Origin: SXRF01 sp039808985
GTDB lineage: Bacteria > Pseudomonadota > Alphaproteobacteria > Rickettsiales > SXRF01
Length of the DNA: 37,370 bases
Reading direction: 5' to 3'
Assembly: GCA_039808985.1 (NCBI GenBank)
Contig: JBDHUC010000020.1
Coordinates: 1-37,370, forward strand
This document shows positions 16,164 through 24,678 of this stretch, one piece after another. Each line of letters begins with the position of its first letter. Position 1 is the first letter of the stretch. The notes beneath the pieces were generated by a model, which was not told the origin of the DNA, made no database searches, and was given only the letters and a program-made list of their open reading frames with translations. A program made the translations under genes and the position numbers.

Positions 16164-16461
16164 TCCTGTGAGGAGTGGAGCTACTGCACAGGACATGGCT
16201 TGCATTTGATATTTTCCCAGCTTGTCATGCCGCCGGATGGCGGCATCCGGTATTAAGCCTAAGCTCCAGACCCCGCAACAAGTGCGGGGTGACAGGGGGC
16301 GGGTGCGGGGTTTTTATCCTGTGAGGAGTGGAGCTACTGCACAGGACATGGCTTGCATTTGATATTTTCCCAGCTTGTCATGCTGCCGAAGGGCGGCATC
16401 CGGTATTAAGCCCCAGACCCCGCAATAAATGCGGGGCGACAGGTGGAGTGCGGTGTTCTTG
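16164..16461. repeat. Two tandem copies of a ~150-base composite repeat
   Basis: Units 16164-16316 and 16317-16461 each begin with a tcctgtg...cacagga hairpin, then 'catggcttgcatttgatatt', a tcatgccgcc hairpin, 'ggtattaag' and a ccccgca...tgcgggg hairpin ending in gacagg. A third, degraded beginning follows at 16462. Confidence 0.8.
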
Positions 16462-16577
16462 TCCTGTGAGGCGCGTAGCGACTGCACAGTATCTCCTCAA
16501 TAATCCTGAGATCCTTCGCAATGCTTACGCATTCGCAGGCTAACACCATCACCTGGAACCCATACCCTGAATGCCAG
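16462..16577. repeat. Partial third unit plus 'ctgagatcc' palindrome
   Basis: It starts like the preceding units (tcctgtgaggcgcg) and continues into 'aatcctgagatcc...gcattcgcagg', which is found inverted at 12596-12650. No gene is seen before the dsbD-like stop at 16578. Confidence 0.65.
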
Positions 16578-18344
16578 CTACTTTGATATTGTTTCAATCA
16601 CTATTTGTTCGCTCAGTATCTGCGGCAGGACAACTGGCGTGCCGCCATCTTTCGGGTAGAACACGTTAAGCGGTACGCCGTTATAGCCAAAGCTGTTCAG
16701 GAATTTGGTTATTTCCGGGTTTTTGCTGGTCCAGTCGGCAATCATAAATACTACGTTATTATCCTTAAATGCTCTTTGCGTATTTTTAGTATCAAGCGCC
16801 ACGTTTTTGTTTAACTGGCAGGTAATGCACCATGCAGCGGTCACATCTACATAAACTGCCTTATTTTCGCCACGCAGGCGGCTAAGTTCGCTGGCTGAAT
16901 AGGGGATGGAATCGCTATTGGTAATATTGATTTTGCCGAGGGAAAAAATGATAGCCATCAGCATGATCAGGGATGAAACAAGAAAGAATATGCGGAAGAA
17001 AATATTGCAGCGCGAATTTACTTTTTGCAGCCAGATTATAAAAATAATAAGCAGCAGGCCGCACAGGGAAAGTGCCACCCCGTCTATTCCTATCTGTTTG
17101 CCAAGAACCCATAGCAACCATACTACCGAGGCATAAATGGGGAAGGCCAGGAATTCCTTGAACTGTTCCATCCATGCGCCGGGGCGGGGCAGGAGTTTAA
17201 GCAGGCCCGGGAAAATGCTGATAAGCAAAAAAGGCAGGGCAAGGCCAAGGCCAAGCGTCAGGAATACAAGTATTGCTGCCCATGATGGCAGGAGGAGCGC
17301 CGCCCCAACTGCGGAGGCCATGAACGGGGCAGTGCATGGCGTGGCTACAAGCGTTGCCAGTATGCCGGTGAAAAAACTGCCGCGCAGGGAGTTTCCATGG
17401 GTTATTTCTTTTCCTGCATTGCCAAATATAACCGGCAGATAAAATGCCCCGGAGAGATTAAGCCCGACTAAAAAAAGCAAATAAATAAGGAAGCCGATAA
17501 AGGCTGGCGACTGCATCTGGAAGCCCCATCCAACGGCTTCCCCGCCTTGCCGGAGGGTGATAATAAGCAGGGCAATTGCAAAAAATGACAGGAGCACGCC
17601 AAGCGTATAGGCGATTCCATATTTTGCGGTATGAGTTCGCACATGACCTGATTTTTTCACCAGTGACAGCGCCTTCAGCGAAAGTATAGGCAGGACGCAG
17701 GGCATGACATTCAGTATGATGCCGCCGAGCAGGGCTAGGGAGAGGGTGGTTAGCAGCGCGGCCAATGAAAGGCTCGCGGAAGGTTGGGTTGCTTCTTCTT
17801 GCAAAGAGGGGGTGTTTTCTTCCTTTTTTTCTTCATTTTTTTCTGTGGCGATAGTTTTTTCACCTGCCGGAAGTTCTAAATTTACGGTCTGTTCTTCAGG
17901 GATGCATATCTGGGAGCAAACCAGCCACTGCACGCGCACGCTAAAATTATACGACTTATCATCAAGCTTGTCGGGCGCCTTGAGCGTTATCGGAAGCAAT
18001 GTCTGCCCGCTATAGCCATAGGTTGTTAATTTCCCCTCGCTGAATTTTTCCGGTGAAGGCCACTGGATTTCCCCGGCAGAAAAACCATCGGGCAGTTTCC
18101 ATTCAAGTTTGGTTGGAAGACCGGCATCGCCAGGTTCTTTATAGTAAGTGTGCCAGCCTTGTGGGGTATCAAGCAATATCTGGGTTTTTATATCTTCACC
18201 AGCATTTACCGAGTAAGTGTCGCTAAGCAAGGTGGCGCGGACAACATTTTCAGCACTTGCAGTTTGTGCAAATAAAATAAGCTGGGCAAGGATTGCGAAG
18301 AACAACCCTGCTGTCATTTTAAGCTTATATGAAAATTTGCCCAT
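16578..18344 (-). CDS. DsbD/ScsB-like thiol:disulfide interchange protein
   Basis: A 588-residue membrane protein that passes electrons from cytoplasmic thioredoxin to periplasmic thiols. Signal peptide about 1-31; an N-terminal periplasmic domain with 'QWLVCSQICIPEEQTV'; a central multi-span region with the redox cysteines in 'NVMPCVLPILSLKAL' and 'VATPCTAPFMAS'; and a C-terminal thioredoxin-like domain with CITC (Cys506, Cys509). The N-domain with two Cys in 'VCSQIC' is closer to ScsB than to enterobacterial DsbD. A Lys/Glu-rich linker lies near residues 165-190. It is last in the minus-strand run, after yceI with only 3 bases between. Confidence 0.9.
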   Translation of the reverse strand: MGKFSYKLKMTAGLFFAILAQLILFAQTASAENVVRATLLSDTYSVNAGEDIKTQILLDTPQGWHTYYKEPGDAGLPTKLEWKLPDGFSAGEIQWPSPEKFSEGKLTTYGYSGQTLLPITLKAPDKLDDKSYNFSVRVQWLVCSQICIPEEQTVNLELPAGEKTIATEKNEEKKEENTPSLQEEATQPSASLSLAALLTTLSLALLGGIILNVMPCVLPILSLKALSLVKKSGHVRTHTAKYGIAYTLGVLLSFFAIALLIITLRQGGEAVGWGFQMQSPAFIGFLIYLLFLVGLNLSGAFYLPVIFGNAGKEITHGNSLRGSFFTGILATLVATPCTAPFMASAVGAALLLPSWAAILVFLTLGLGLALPFLLISIFPGLLKLLPRPGAWMEQFKEFLAFPIYASVVWLLWVLGKQIGIDGVALSLCGLLLIIFIIWLQKVNSRCNIFFRIFFLVSSLIMLMAIIFSLGKINITNSDSIPYSASELSRLRGENKAVYVDVTAAWCITCQLNKNVALDTKNTQRAFKDNNVVFMIADWTSKNPEITKFLNSFGYNGVPLNVFYPKDGGTPVVLPQILSEQIVIETISK

Positions 18345-18347
18345 AAA

Positions 18348-18965
18348 TTATTTGTGCTTAACTTCTTCCAGTTTTTTGCGGTCGATATTTATACCCTCAG
18401 CCTGGATTTCGATGCGAACCTCGTCGCCAACCATGGGCAGGTATGAATTCATGCCGAAATCCGAGCGTTTAATAGTTGCGCTGGCTGTGAAACCAGCGAC
18501 ATACTGGTTGGTTATCGGGTGGTATCCGGCCTTGTTAAAATGCACAGAAAGCACTACCGGGCTGCTGACCCCAAGCATTGTTATTTTGCCTTCCACTTCG
18601 CCGCTATTTTTTCCGGTTACTTTTATATCGCTGCTTGAAAATTTTATGGTCGGGAACTGGGATGATTTAAAAAAATCATCGCCTTGCAATTTTTTGTCGA
18701 GTTCGGCGCTGCTGGTTTTTATACCAGATGGATTCAGGGTTATTTCCACTTTGCTGTCATTGGGATTTTTTTCATCGAAGGTGAAATATCCGTCATAATC
18801 AGTAAAGCGTCCAACCATATCAGAAAAACCAAGATGGTTTACATAAAATAAAATATTTGTATGCGCTTTATCAAATTCATATTTATCGGTGGCCAGCGCG
18901 GCTACCGGCAGGATTGAAATAATTATTGCTGCTGACAGCGTGATTATATTTTTTATGAAATTCAT
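18348..18965 (-). CDS. YceI family periplasmic lipid-binding protein
   Basis: A 205-residue secreted protein with signal peptide 'IITLSAAIIISILPVAALA'. 'YEFDKAHTNILFYVNHLGFSDMVGRFTDYDGYFTFDE' is the family opening, and 'FPTIKFSSSDIK', 'GKITMLGVSSPVVLSVHFNKAG' and 'SDFGMNSYLPMVGDEVRIEI' follow. YceI proteins form a lipocalin-like barrel that binds isoprenoids; their cell role is uncertain. Three bases separate it from the dsbD-like gene, so both are likely co-transcribed. Confidence 0.93.
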   Translation of the reverse strand: MNFIKNIITLSAAIIISILPVAALATDKYEFDKAHTNILFYVNHLGFSDMVGRFTDYDGYFTFDEKNPNDSKVEITLNPSGIKTSSAELDKKLQGDDFFKSSQFPTIKFSSSDIKVTGKNSGEVEGKITMLGVSSPVVLSVHFNKAGYHPITNQYVAGFTASATIKRSDFGMNSYLPMVGDEVRIEIQAEGINIDRKKLEEVKHK

Positions 18966-19004
18966 AACAGCTCCATTTTATTATATAGAGTTAATTAGGT
19001 AGAG

Positions 19005-19556
19005 TTAATTATTAGAGATCTTTTTTGTAAAATTAATATAGTCATTTATTATGTTAAATAAAAGTTCCTGCTGTGGCTTGTCTATTAAATCGCCGGATGA
19101 ATTGAATGCATTTTGCGCGTGCGCCAGCGGGAAAACCTTATGAAATACAAACATATGCTGCGCTTCTAGCGGTGATTTGAATTGCTGCAGGCCGCTGATT
19201 CCGCCGCGTGCACCAGTCGTTGCCGACATTAGAAGCGCGGTTTTTCCGGCAAGAGGGTTTGGTTTTATAAGCGATGTCCAGTCGATTATATTTTTAAGGG
19301 AGCCGGGGAATGACCAGTTATATTCCGGCATCGAAATTATTATTCCGTCAATCCCTTCAACTTTTTTTGCAAATAACAGCGTGGAGTCAGGCTGGTCTTT
19401 CGAATAAATATCGTTATAAATTTCCATGTCGAATTCGCCGTAATCTGCAACAGCAACCTGTGCGCCAAGGGATTGCATATTTTTTACGGCTAGCTGCACA
19501 AGCTTCAAATTCAAGGATTCAGGGCGGTGCGAAGCGGCAAAAGCAAGAAATTTCAT
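19005..19556 (-). CDS. NADPH-dependent FMN reductase family protein
   Basis: A 183-residue flavodoxin-fold oxidoreductase. The phosphate loop is 'AASHRPESLNLKL' and the flavin-facing motif is 'MPEYNWSFPGSLKNIIDW', as in azoreductase/chromate-reductase relatives; 'SATTGARGG' also fits. The physiological substrate is unknown; quinones or metals are common. It begins 23 bases after rdgB ends and precedes yceI by 39 bases, a spacer holding two direct 'tagagttaatta' repeats. Confidence 0.88.
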   Translation of the reverse strand: MKFLAFAASHRPESLNLKLVQLAVKNMQSLGAQVAVADYGEFDMEIYNDIYSKDQPDSTLLFAKKVEGIDGIIISMPEYNWSFPGSLKNIIDWTSLIKPNPLAGKTALLMSATTGARGGISGLQQFKSPLEAQHMFVFHKVFPLAHAQNAFNSSGDLIDKPQQELLFNIINDYINFTKKISNN

Positions 19557-19579
19557 TCTCTGGTCCTTGTTTTAAATTG

Positions 19580-20188
19580 TTATCTGCGGCCTTCTAAAAA
19601 TTCTACCAGCTTTTTGAAAGCGCGGGCGCGGTGGCTTATTGCTTGTTTTTTGTAGTGATCCATCTGCGCGAAAGTTATATCATAGCCATCAGGGATAAAA
19701 ACAGGGTCATAGCCAAAACCTTTTTCACCCTGCGGCGGGAATTGCAATGTACCGTCTATCCGGCCTTCAAAAATATGGTTCTCGCCGCCTGGAAAATAGA
19801 GGCAAAGCGAGCATATGAAGCTTGCTTTAGTGGTATTTATATCCTCTATATTTTTTGCTTTGAGTTCTTTTTCTATACGGGCAAAAGCGACTGTGAAATC
19901 TTTGTTTTCACCAGCCCATCTTGCCGAAAAAATGCCGGGAGCACCGCCAAGTGCCGGTATTGCCAGGCCTGAATCATCGGCAAGGGCGACAAGCCCTGTT
20001 TTTGCGGTTGTGTTGTGCGCCTTAAGAAGCGCGTTCTCGGCAAAGGTAAGCCCGGTTTCCTCGGGCTCATCAACATTCATCTCTCCTGCGGAAACCACTG
20101 AGAATCCAAGAGGTGCCAGCAGTTCCCCAATCTCCTTGACCTTGCCTTTGTTATGGCTGGCGATAACTATTTTGGGTATGGGCTGCAT
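19580..20188 (-). CDS. rdgB: dITP/XTP pyrophosphatase
   Basis: A 202-residue HAM1/RdgB protein that removes non-canonical purine nucleoside triphosphates. 'IVIASHNKGKVKEI' binds the phosphates, 'VALADDSGLAIPALGGAPGIFSARWAG' holds the catalytic Asp, and 'GEKGFGYDPVFIPDG' and 'SHRARAFKKL' complete the active site. Its ATG overlaps the rph stop (TAATG), a sign of translational coupling that is frequent for rph-rdgB. Confidence 0.96.
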   Translation of the reverse strand: MQPIPKIVIASHNKGKVKEIGELLAPLGFSVVSAGEMNVDEPEETGLTFAENALLKAHNTTAKTGLVALADDSGLAIPALGGAPGIFSARWAGENKDFTVAFARIEKELKAKNIEDINTTKASFICSLCLYFPGGENHIFEGRIDGTLQFPPQGEKGFGYDPVFIPDGYDITFAQMDHYKKQAISHRARAFKKLVEFLEGRR

Positions 20189-20904
20189 TAAAGCCCCATT
20201 GCCTTTTTCTGGGCCTGGGCAAGTTCTTTTATGCCTAGTCTGGCCAGTGAAAATAATGCTGAGAACTGTTCTTCCTCAACCGGTTTTTCTTCGGCAGTAC
20301 ACTGGATTTCTATTATGCGGCCATCAGCAGTAAGCACGAAGTTAGCATCCATGGTTGCGGCGCTGTCCTCATCATAATCCAGGTCCAATACCGGAACGCC
20401 TTTATAAATTCCGCAGGAAACCGCGGCTACCTGCCCGGTAATTGGCGATTGTTTTATAAGCCCGGATTTAAGCAGCGAGTCAACGGCGTGATGCAGCGCT
20501 ACATAAGCCCCGGTTATTGAGGCTGTGCGCGTTCCACCGTCAGCTTCTATAACGTCACAATCAATTGTTATCTGACGTTCGCCGAGCATTTTCAAATCAA
20601 CTACCGAGCGCAGGGAACGGCCTATAAGGCGCTGTATTTCCTGTGTCCGGCCTGATTGTTTTCCCTTTGCCGCCTCGCGTGGTATGCGGCTGTTGGTTGA
20701 GCGCGGAAGCATCCCATATTCGGCAGTAACCCAGCCTTTTCCGGTATTCTTTAAGAAGCCGGGCACCCCGCTTTCAATAGTAGCGGTGCACAGCACATGG
20801 GTATTTCCGCACTGTATAAGGCAGGAGCCTTCCGCATTGCGGCTGAACCCGGCAGTTAATGTGAGTTGTCGTAGCGAGTCTGGTTGCCGCTTTGATGGGC
20901 GCAT
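20188..20904 (-). CDS. rph: Ribonuclease PH
   Basis: A 238-residue phosphorolytic 3' exonuclease that trims tRNA precursors. It shows 'MRPSKRQPDSLRQLTLTAGFSRNAEGS', 'TAEYGMLPRSTNSRIPRE', the phosphate-binding 'GRTQEIQRLIGRSLRSVVDL' and 'CDVIEADGGTRTASITGAYVAL'. Length is standard. In alphaproteobacteria rph often lies next to rdgB and near hrcA-grpE; grpE is 3 kb away here with four genes between and no hrcA. Confidence 0.97.
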   Translation of the reverse strand: MRPSKRQPDSLRQLTLTAGFSRNAEGSCLIQCGNTHVLCTATIESGVPGFLKNTGKGWVTAEYGMLPRSTNSRIPREAAKGKQSGRTQEIQRLIGRSLRSVVDLKMLGERQITIDCDVIEADGGTRTASITGAYVALHHAVDSLLKSGLIKQSPITGQVAAVSCGIYKGVPVLDLDYDEDSAATMDANFVLTADGRIIEIQCTAEEKPVEEEQFSALFSLARLGIKELAQAQKKAMGL

Positions 20905-20926
20905 TTGTTTTCTTTCTATGTCTTTA

Positions 20927-21613
20927 TTATTGTTTATAAGCTTTTGGGTGTTCCTCTTTCCATTTCTGGGCGAGGCGTTTTCCCTCGGTAACGCGCTCCG
21001 GTGTCATCCTTGCTTCAAGGCGGTATATTTCCTTCATGGCGTCGATTTGTTTTTTATCGGCGGCAAGACTTATCCACATATAGGCATTCACATAATCCTT
21101 GCTGGCAAAGTCATCACCTATCTCGTAATACATTCCTACATCTTTCATTGCATCCGGCAGGCCCTGGTCGGCAGCTTTTTTCCACCATTTAAGAGCAGTT
21201 TCTGTGCTCCTGCGATCAACGCCCTGTCCGGAATCATACATAAGCCCAAGATTGTATTGCGCCGGGGCATAACCACTTTCTGCGGCCTTCGACCACCATT
21301 TAACTGCTTTGTACGGATCACGCTCAACATGCTCATCGGAGTTATATATTACCCCAAGATTGAACTGAGCCATTGTATGCCCTTGCTCGGCTGCCTCAGT
21401 GTACCATTTTATGGCCTCATCATAATCCTGTTCTACAACATCGCTGCCATTTGCATATTCCAGGGCCATTTCGTACTGGGCGTTTTTGTCGCCGTTTTCT
21501 GCCCTGTTTTTTGTGCTGTCTGGGGTCCTGAATTCAAAGGAGATATAAAGAAGTATCACCAATACTGCCGCTATGGAGATTTTTATATAGTCGCTCTTTT
21601 TTAATTTTTTCAT
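20927..21613 (-). CDS. Sel1-repeat protein with N-terminal anchor
   Basis: A 228-residue protein with one N-terminal membrane segment ('YIKISIAAVLVILLYISFEF', residues 9-28) followed by four to five Sel1-like repeats of about 36 residues ('AQYEMALEYANG...', 'AQFNLGVIYNSDE...', 'AQYNLGLMYDSGQGV...', 'AMKDVGMYYEIGD...'). Such solenoids mediate protein contacts in the periplasm. The start overlaps the plsC stop by four bases (ATGA), so it belongs to the ftsX-ydcF-plsC chain. Confidence 0.88.
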   Translation of the reverse strand: MKKLKKSDYIKISIAAVLVILLYISFEFRTPDSTKNRAENGDKNAQYEMALEYANGSDVVEQDYDEAIKWYTEAAEQGHTMAQFNLGVIYNSDEHVERDPYKAVKWWSKAAESGYAPAQYNLGLMYDSGQGVDRRSTETALKWWKKAADQGLPDAMKDVGMYYEIGDDFASKDYVNAYMWISLAADKKQIDAMKEIYRLEARMTPERVTEGKRLAQKWKEEHPKAYKQ

Positions 21614-22341
21614 TTTTCTGTTCCCTTCAGCAATTTATCGCTGGCTGTTTCTATAGCATTTTCCAGCCTGGTTATAAATTCTTTTTTTCCAAGCCCTTGT
21701 TCGATTTGTGGCAGGAATTCGATGGTTATTATACCAGATTTTTTAAAAAAAGCATTCTTTCCCCAAAAAACCCCGGAATTGAGGGCTACAGGCACTACCG
21801 GGACGCCAAGGCTGCTATATATAGCGGTTATTCCCGGCTGGTAATCGGGAGGGGAGCCTGGCCTGGTACGGGTTCCTTCGGGGAAAATTACTATAGGGCG
21901 GCCTTCATTTAAAGCTTCTTTTCCATCGCGGATAAGTTTTTTAATACTGCTTGCCCCGGCTTTCCTGTCAATAGCTATCATTTTCATGCGCCATAGATAC
22001 CAGCCCCAGAATGGCAGGCGCAGCAGCTCTTTTTTAAGCACATAGGCGACATTAGGAAACAAAGCCAGGAAGATAAGCGTATCCCACGCCGACTGGTGCT
22101 TTGAGGCATAAACTACTGGCTGGCTGCTGATATTTTCCTGTCCGCGCACTTCATAGCTTATATTGCAGAAGATACGTGCGAAAAACAGCGATACTACCGC
22201 CCATGGTTTGCCAACTTTCAGCGCGGCCTTAGATGAAACCACGAAAAAAGGTATGAACAATATGGCGGATATGAAGGCCCATGCGAAAAAAGCAATATTA
22301 AACGCGATTGATTGTAAGATGAGAAGGGGAGTAATTTTCAT
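21610..22341 (-). CDS. plsC: 1-acyl-sn-glycerol-3-phosphate acyltransferase
   Basis: A 243-residue membrane acyltransferase that makes phosphatidic acid. The HX4D motif is 'HQSAWD' (His82, Asp87) and the substrate motif is 'PEGTRTRPG' (from Pro154). Hydrophobic helices at about 5-35 and 45-60 anchor it in the inner membrane. Both ends overlap neighbours by four bases (ATGA): the ydcF-like gene before and the Sel1 gene after. It could also be a lysophospholipid acyltransferase of slightly different substrate choice. Confidence 0.93.
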   Translation of the reverse strand: MKITPLLILQSIAFNIAFFAWAFISAILFIPFFVVSSKAALKVGKPWAVVSLFFARIFCNISYEVRGQENISSQPVVYASKHQSAWDTLIFLALFPNVAYVLKKELLRLPFWGWYLWRMKMIAIDRKAGASSIKKLIRDGKEALNEGRPIVIFPEGTRTRPGSPPDYQPGITAIYSSLGVPVVPVALNSGVFWGKNAFFKKSGIITIEFLPQIEQGLGKKEFITRLENAIETASDKLLKGTEK

Positions 22342-22916
22342 ATATGTTGTGTAGCAGAAACGAACAGGTGGCGCAATTTGCTTGCTATATATTTATGGTA
22401 TTCTGAAAATAAAAGTTCATTGTCACTGGCGATTACCGGGGCCGGGATAATGTGCACCGAGGGCAGGGCGGTAGATATTTCCAGTATGCTCCTTGGCATA
22501 TGGTAGTTGGTGGTAACGAGGATGATATTTTTATAATGGGATGATTTGAGCCATTTTCTTATTTCCTGCGCATTGCCAATAGTGTTTTCCGCCTGGTGGC
22601 CTATCGCAATTTCAGCTTCGTTAATTGTTTTCTCGATGGCATCGGGCGCCTGTTTTACTATGTCGGAAACTGTAACTTTCTCGCCCACACCGCTTACAAA
22701 CATGGTGCTGCCTTTATGTTGCGCGAGAAGCTGAAGGCCATATTCCAGCCTGCCAGCGCCGCCTGTCAGCACAATAATTGCGGCATCGGGAGTTTTTGGG
22801 ATTTCGGCCTGGATTTTAGGTATCTGGGTTATGAACCAGATAAGTCCACTAAGCCATAAAAATAATATAAAAATGAAACTCAGGAATATTTTTTTGCGCA
22901 GGCCTAGCGGGGTCAT
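22338..22916 (-). CDS. YdcF/DUF218 family protein
   Basis: A 192-residue protein with an N-terminal membrane helix ('KIFLSFIFILFLWLSGLIWFI') and a DUF218 domain: 'PDAAIIVLTGGAGRLEYGLQLL', 'ENTIGNAQEIRKWL' and 'NIILVTTNYHMPRS'. Relatives (YdcF, SanA, ElyC) affect envelope integrity or bind nucleotides. The ATG at 22916 overlaps the ftsX stop (ATGA); the same frame extends to 23105, but that part lies inside ftsX and is not protein-like. Confidence 0.9.
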   Translation of the reverse strand: MTPLGLRKKIFLSFIFILFLWLSGLIWFITQIPKIQAEIPKTPDAAIIVLTGGAGRLEYGLQLLAQHKGSTMFVSGVGEKVTVSDIVKQAPDAIEKTINEAEIAIGHQAENTIGNAQEIRKWLKSSHYKNIILVTTNYHMPRSILEISTALPSVHIIPAPVIASDNELLFSEYHKYIASKLRHLFVSATQHI

Positions 22917-23788
22917 AACATCTGTTTTAGTTGTTTCAATACAGAAATACGCGCTGTTGCCCAGGCTACTATGCCGCAGGAAAAGGCCATGCCCACCAGT
23001 AGCAGAAAATGGGTTTTGCTCATGGCGAGCGAGGGGATTGAAGGGTTGCCAAGCGACTGCATGTAAAGGCCCATGCCCCAGAATCCAAGAGCTGCGATAA
23101 TGCATCCGGCACTGGCCCCGCGCATTGTGACCATGCAGGCTTCCTGCTGGAACTGCCGGGCGATATATTTATCTTCCGCGCCAACGGAATGGAGCAGGTG
23201 CACTGCCTTTTTATGCAGATGCAGCGAGGCGCGTGAGGTAAAGGCTATCATAAGCCCTATGGAAACGACTATAAGCAATGCGAACATGGTGATAACCGTG
23301 CGGATTGCGGTTGAGAAGCTGATGAATGCTGAAACCCATGCTTCATGTGTATCCACTTCGGTTCCGGGCGCAAGCAGGGAGAGGGCGGCCTGTAATTTTG
23401 GTATATCAACGGTAACGCCTTGTTTTAAGGTAACATCCAACACTATAGGGAGTGGTAGGTCTGCCCTTGACATTTCCTCGCCAAGCCACGGCACAAGAAT
23501 TTTACGCAATTTTTCCGTGTCCACCCGCGCAACGGTAAGCACCCCGGATGATTGCTCAAGGGCATTGGTGATTTTGTCGATTGTTTCATCGGAAGGTACG
23601 TGCTCACTATCAAGAACCGGGATATTTACCGTTATATTGTGCGTGTAGTCGCCATGGCGGTCAATAACCCATCCATTGATGGTTACTACGAAACATAAAA
23701 GCAGGGCGGCAAGCGTAACCATCATGCCGATAAGCCAGGGCAGGAAGCGGTGTGAATCATCGGAAGAGAAGGCTATATCGGTACGCAT
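22913..23788 (-). CDS. ftsX: FtsX-like cell division permease
   Basis: A 291-residue protein with the FtsX plan: one N-terminal membrane segment ('FLPWLIGMMVTLAALLLCFVVTI'), a periplasmic domain (about 38-165), then three segments, with 'LHLHKKAVHLLHSVGAEDKYIARQFQ' as the cytoplasmic coupling part. FtsX works with the ATPase FtsE to activate peptidoglycan hydrolases during division. ftsE is not adjacent: grpE lies upstream, 107 bases away. Sequence identity to standard FtsX is low, so the call rests on topology and the 'LLHSVGAED' region. Confidence 0.85.
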   Translation of the reverse strand: MRTDIAFSSDDSHRFLPWLIGMMVTLAALLLCFVVTINGWVIDRHGDYTHNITVNIPVLDSEHVPSDETIDKITNALEQSSGVLTVARVDTEKLRKILVPWLGEEMSRADLPLPIVLDVTLKQGVTVDIPKLQAALSLLAPGTEVDTHEAWVSAFISFSTAIRTVITMFALLIVVSIGLMIAFTSRASLHLHKKAVHLLHSVGAEDKYIARQFQQEACMVTMRGASAGCIIAALGFWGMGLYMQSLGNPSIPSLAMSKTHFLLLVGMAFSCGIVAWATARISVLKQLKQML

Positions 23789-23895
23789 TCATCCTGCTTT
23801 AATCAGATTGGACAGAGAAAAAAATATAACCCGAACCGGCAGAGGCTTCAAGTGAAGGTTTTTAATTTGTCATACTGCGGCTCACAGGATAACAA

Positions 23896-24498
23896 TTAAG
23901 CGCTGGTATCCACCTTCTTCACTTCGGGGCCGGAGGTTTTGGAAACGGCAACCATGGCCGGGCGCAACAGCCTGTCGGCGATCATATATCCCGCCTGTAT
24001 AACCTGCACAACGGTTCCTGCTTCCACATCATTTTTTTCCACCTGCACAACTGCCTGGTGAAAGTTATGGTCGAATTTCTGGCCTATAGGGTTAATACGC
24101 ACTATTTTATATTTATTAAAAATCCCCAGAAGCTCCTGAAGGGTCAGGTTGATGCCTTCACCCATGGTTTTGAGCAGGGCATTATTTTCCATTTCCTGCG
24201 GCGGGATGGTTTCTGCCGCGCGCTGCAGGTTTTCAAGCACGCTTACCATATCACCTGCGAAGGCGGTTATGGCGAATTTGCTGTTTTCCTCCAGGTCGCG
24301 TTGCGAGCGTTTGCGCACATTATCGGTTTCCGCCACCGAGCGCATCCAGCTATCGCGCAGTTTGCCGCATTCTTCTTCGAGCTGCGCTATACGGGCGTCT
24401 TTAAGGTCAATAACCTCGGCTTCGGCGTTTCCCTCAGCATTTTGCGCCATATCAGCCGGGTTCTGGTCGTTGTCTACTGGGTCGCGTGAAATAGCCAT
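23896..24498 (-). CDS. grpE: Nucleotide exchange factor GrpE
   Basis: A 200-residue cochaperone of DnaK. An acidic N-terminal tail leads into a coiled coil ('IAQLEEECGKLRDSWMRSVAETDNVRKRSQRDLEE') and the beta domain ('YKIVRINPIGQKFDHNFHQAVVQVE', 'TVVQVIQAGYMIADRLLRPAMVAVSK'), all typical. No hrcA or dnaK is in the window. It is first in the minus-strand series, though 107 bases separate it from ftsX. Confidence 0.96.
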   Translation of the reverse strand: MAISRDPVDNDQNPADMAQNAEGNAEAEVIDLKDARIAQLEEECGKLRDSWMRSVAETDNVRKRSQRDLEENSKFAITAFAGDMVSVLENLQRAAETIPPQEMENNALLKTMGEGINLTLQELLGIFNKYKIVRINPIGQKFDHNFHQAVVQVEKNDVEAGTVVQVIQAGYMIADRLLRPAMVAVSKTSGPEVKKVDTSA

Positions 24499-24678
24499 GT
24501 CTTGTCCTTTTAATGTGTAAGTTAATCAGTTATATAGGTTAAGGCCTATATGGGGAATATAAACGGATTTTTCAAGTATTACTTAAATAAGCAGATTTGT
24601 GTTGCAAAAAAAAACTTAACCTTTAATCAATTAGCTGCATTGTATTAATAATAGAGTATATTCAGGGAGTAATGCCAA

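Noticed and set aside
16164..16461. Tandem repeats considered as a CRISPR array
   Set aside because: Only two long units of about 150 bases with no short repeat-spacer pattern and no cas genes; they are composite dispersed repeats.
16328..16543. 71-codon frame within the tandem repeats
   Set aside because: It is made of repeat DNA and its translation is repeat derived.
22917..23105. N-terminal extension of the ydcF-like gene
   Set aside because: It lies inside ftsX in another frame and would precede a clear membrane-helix start at 22916.
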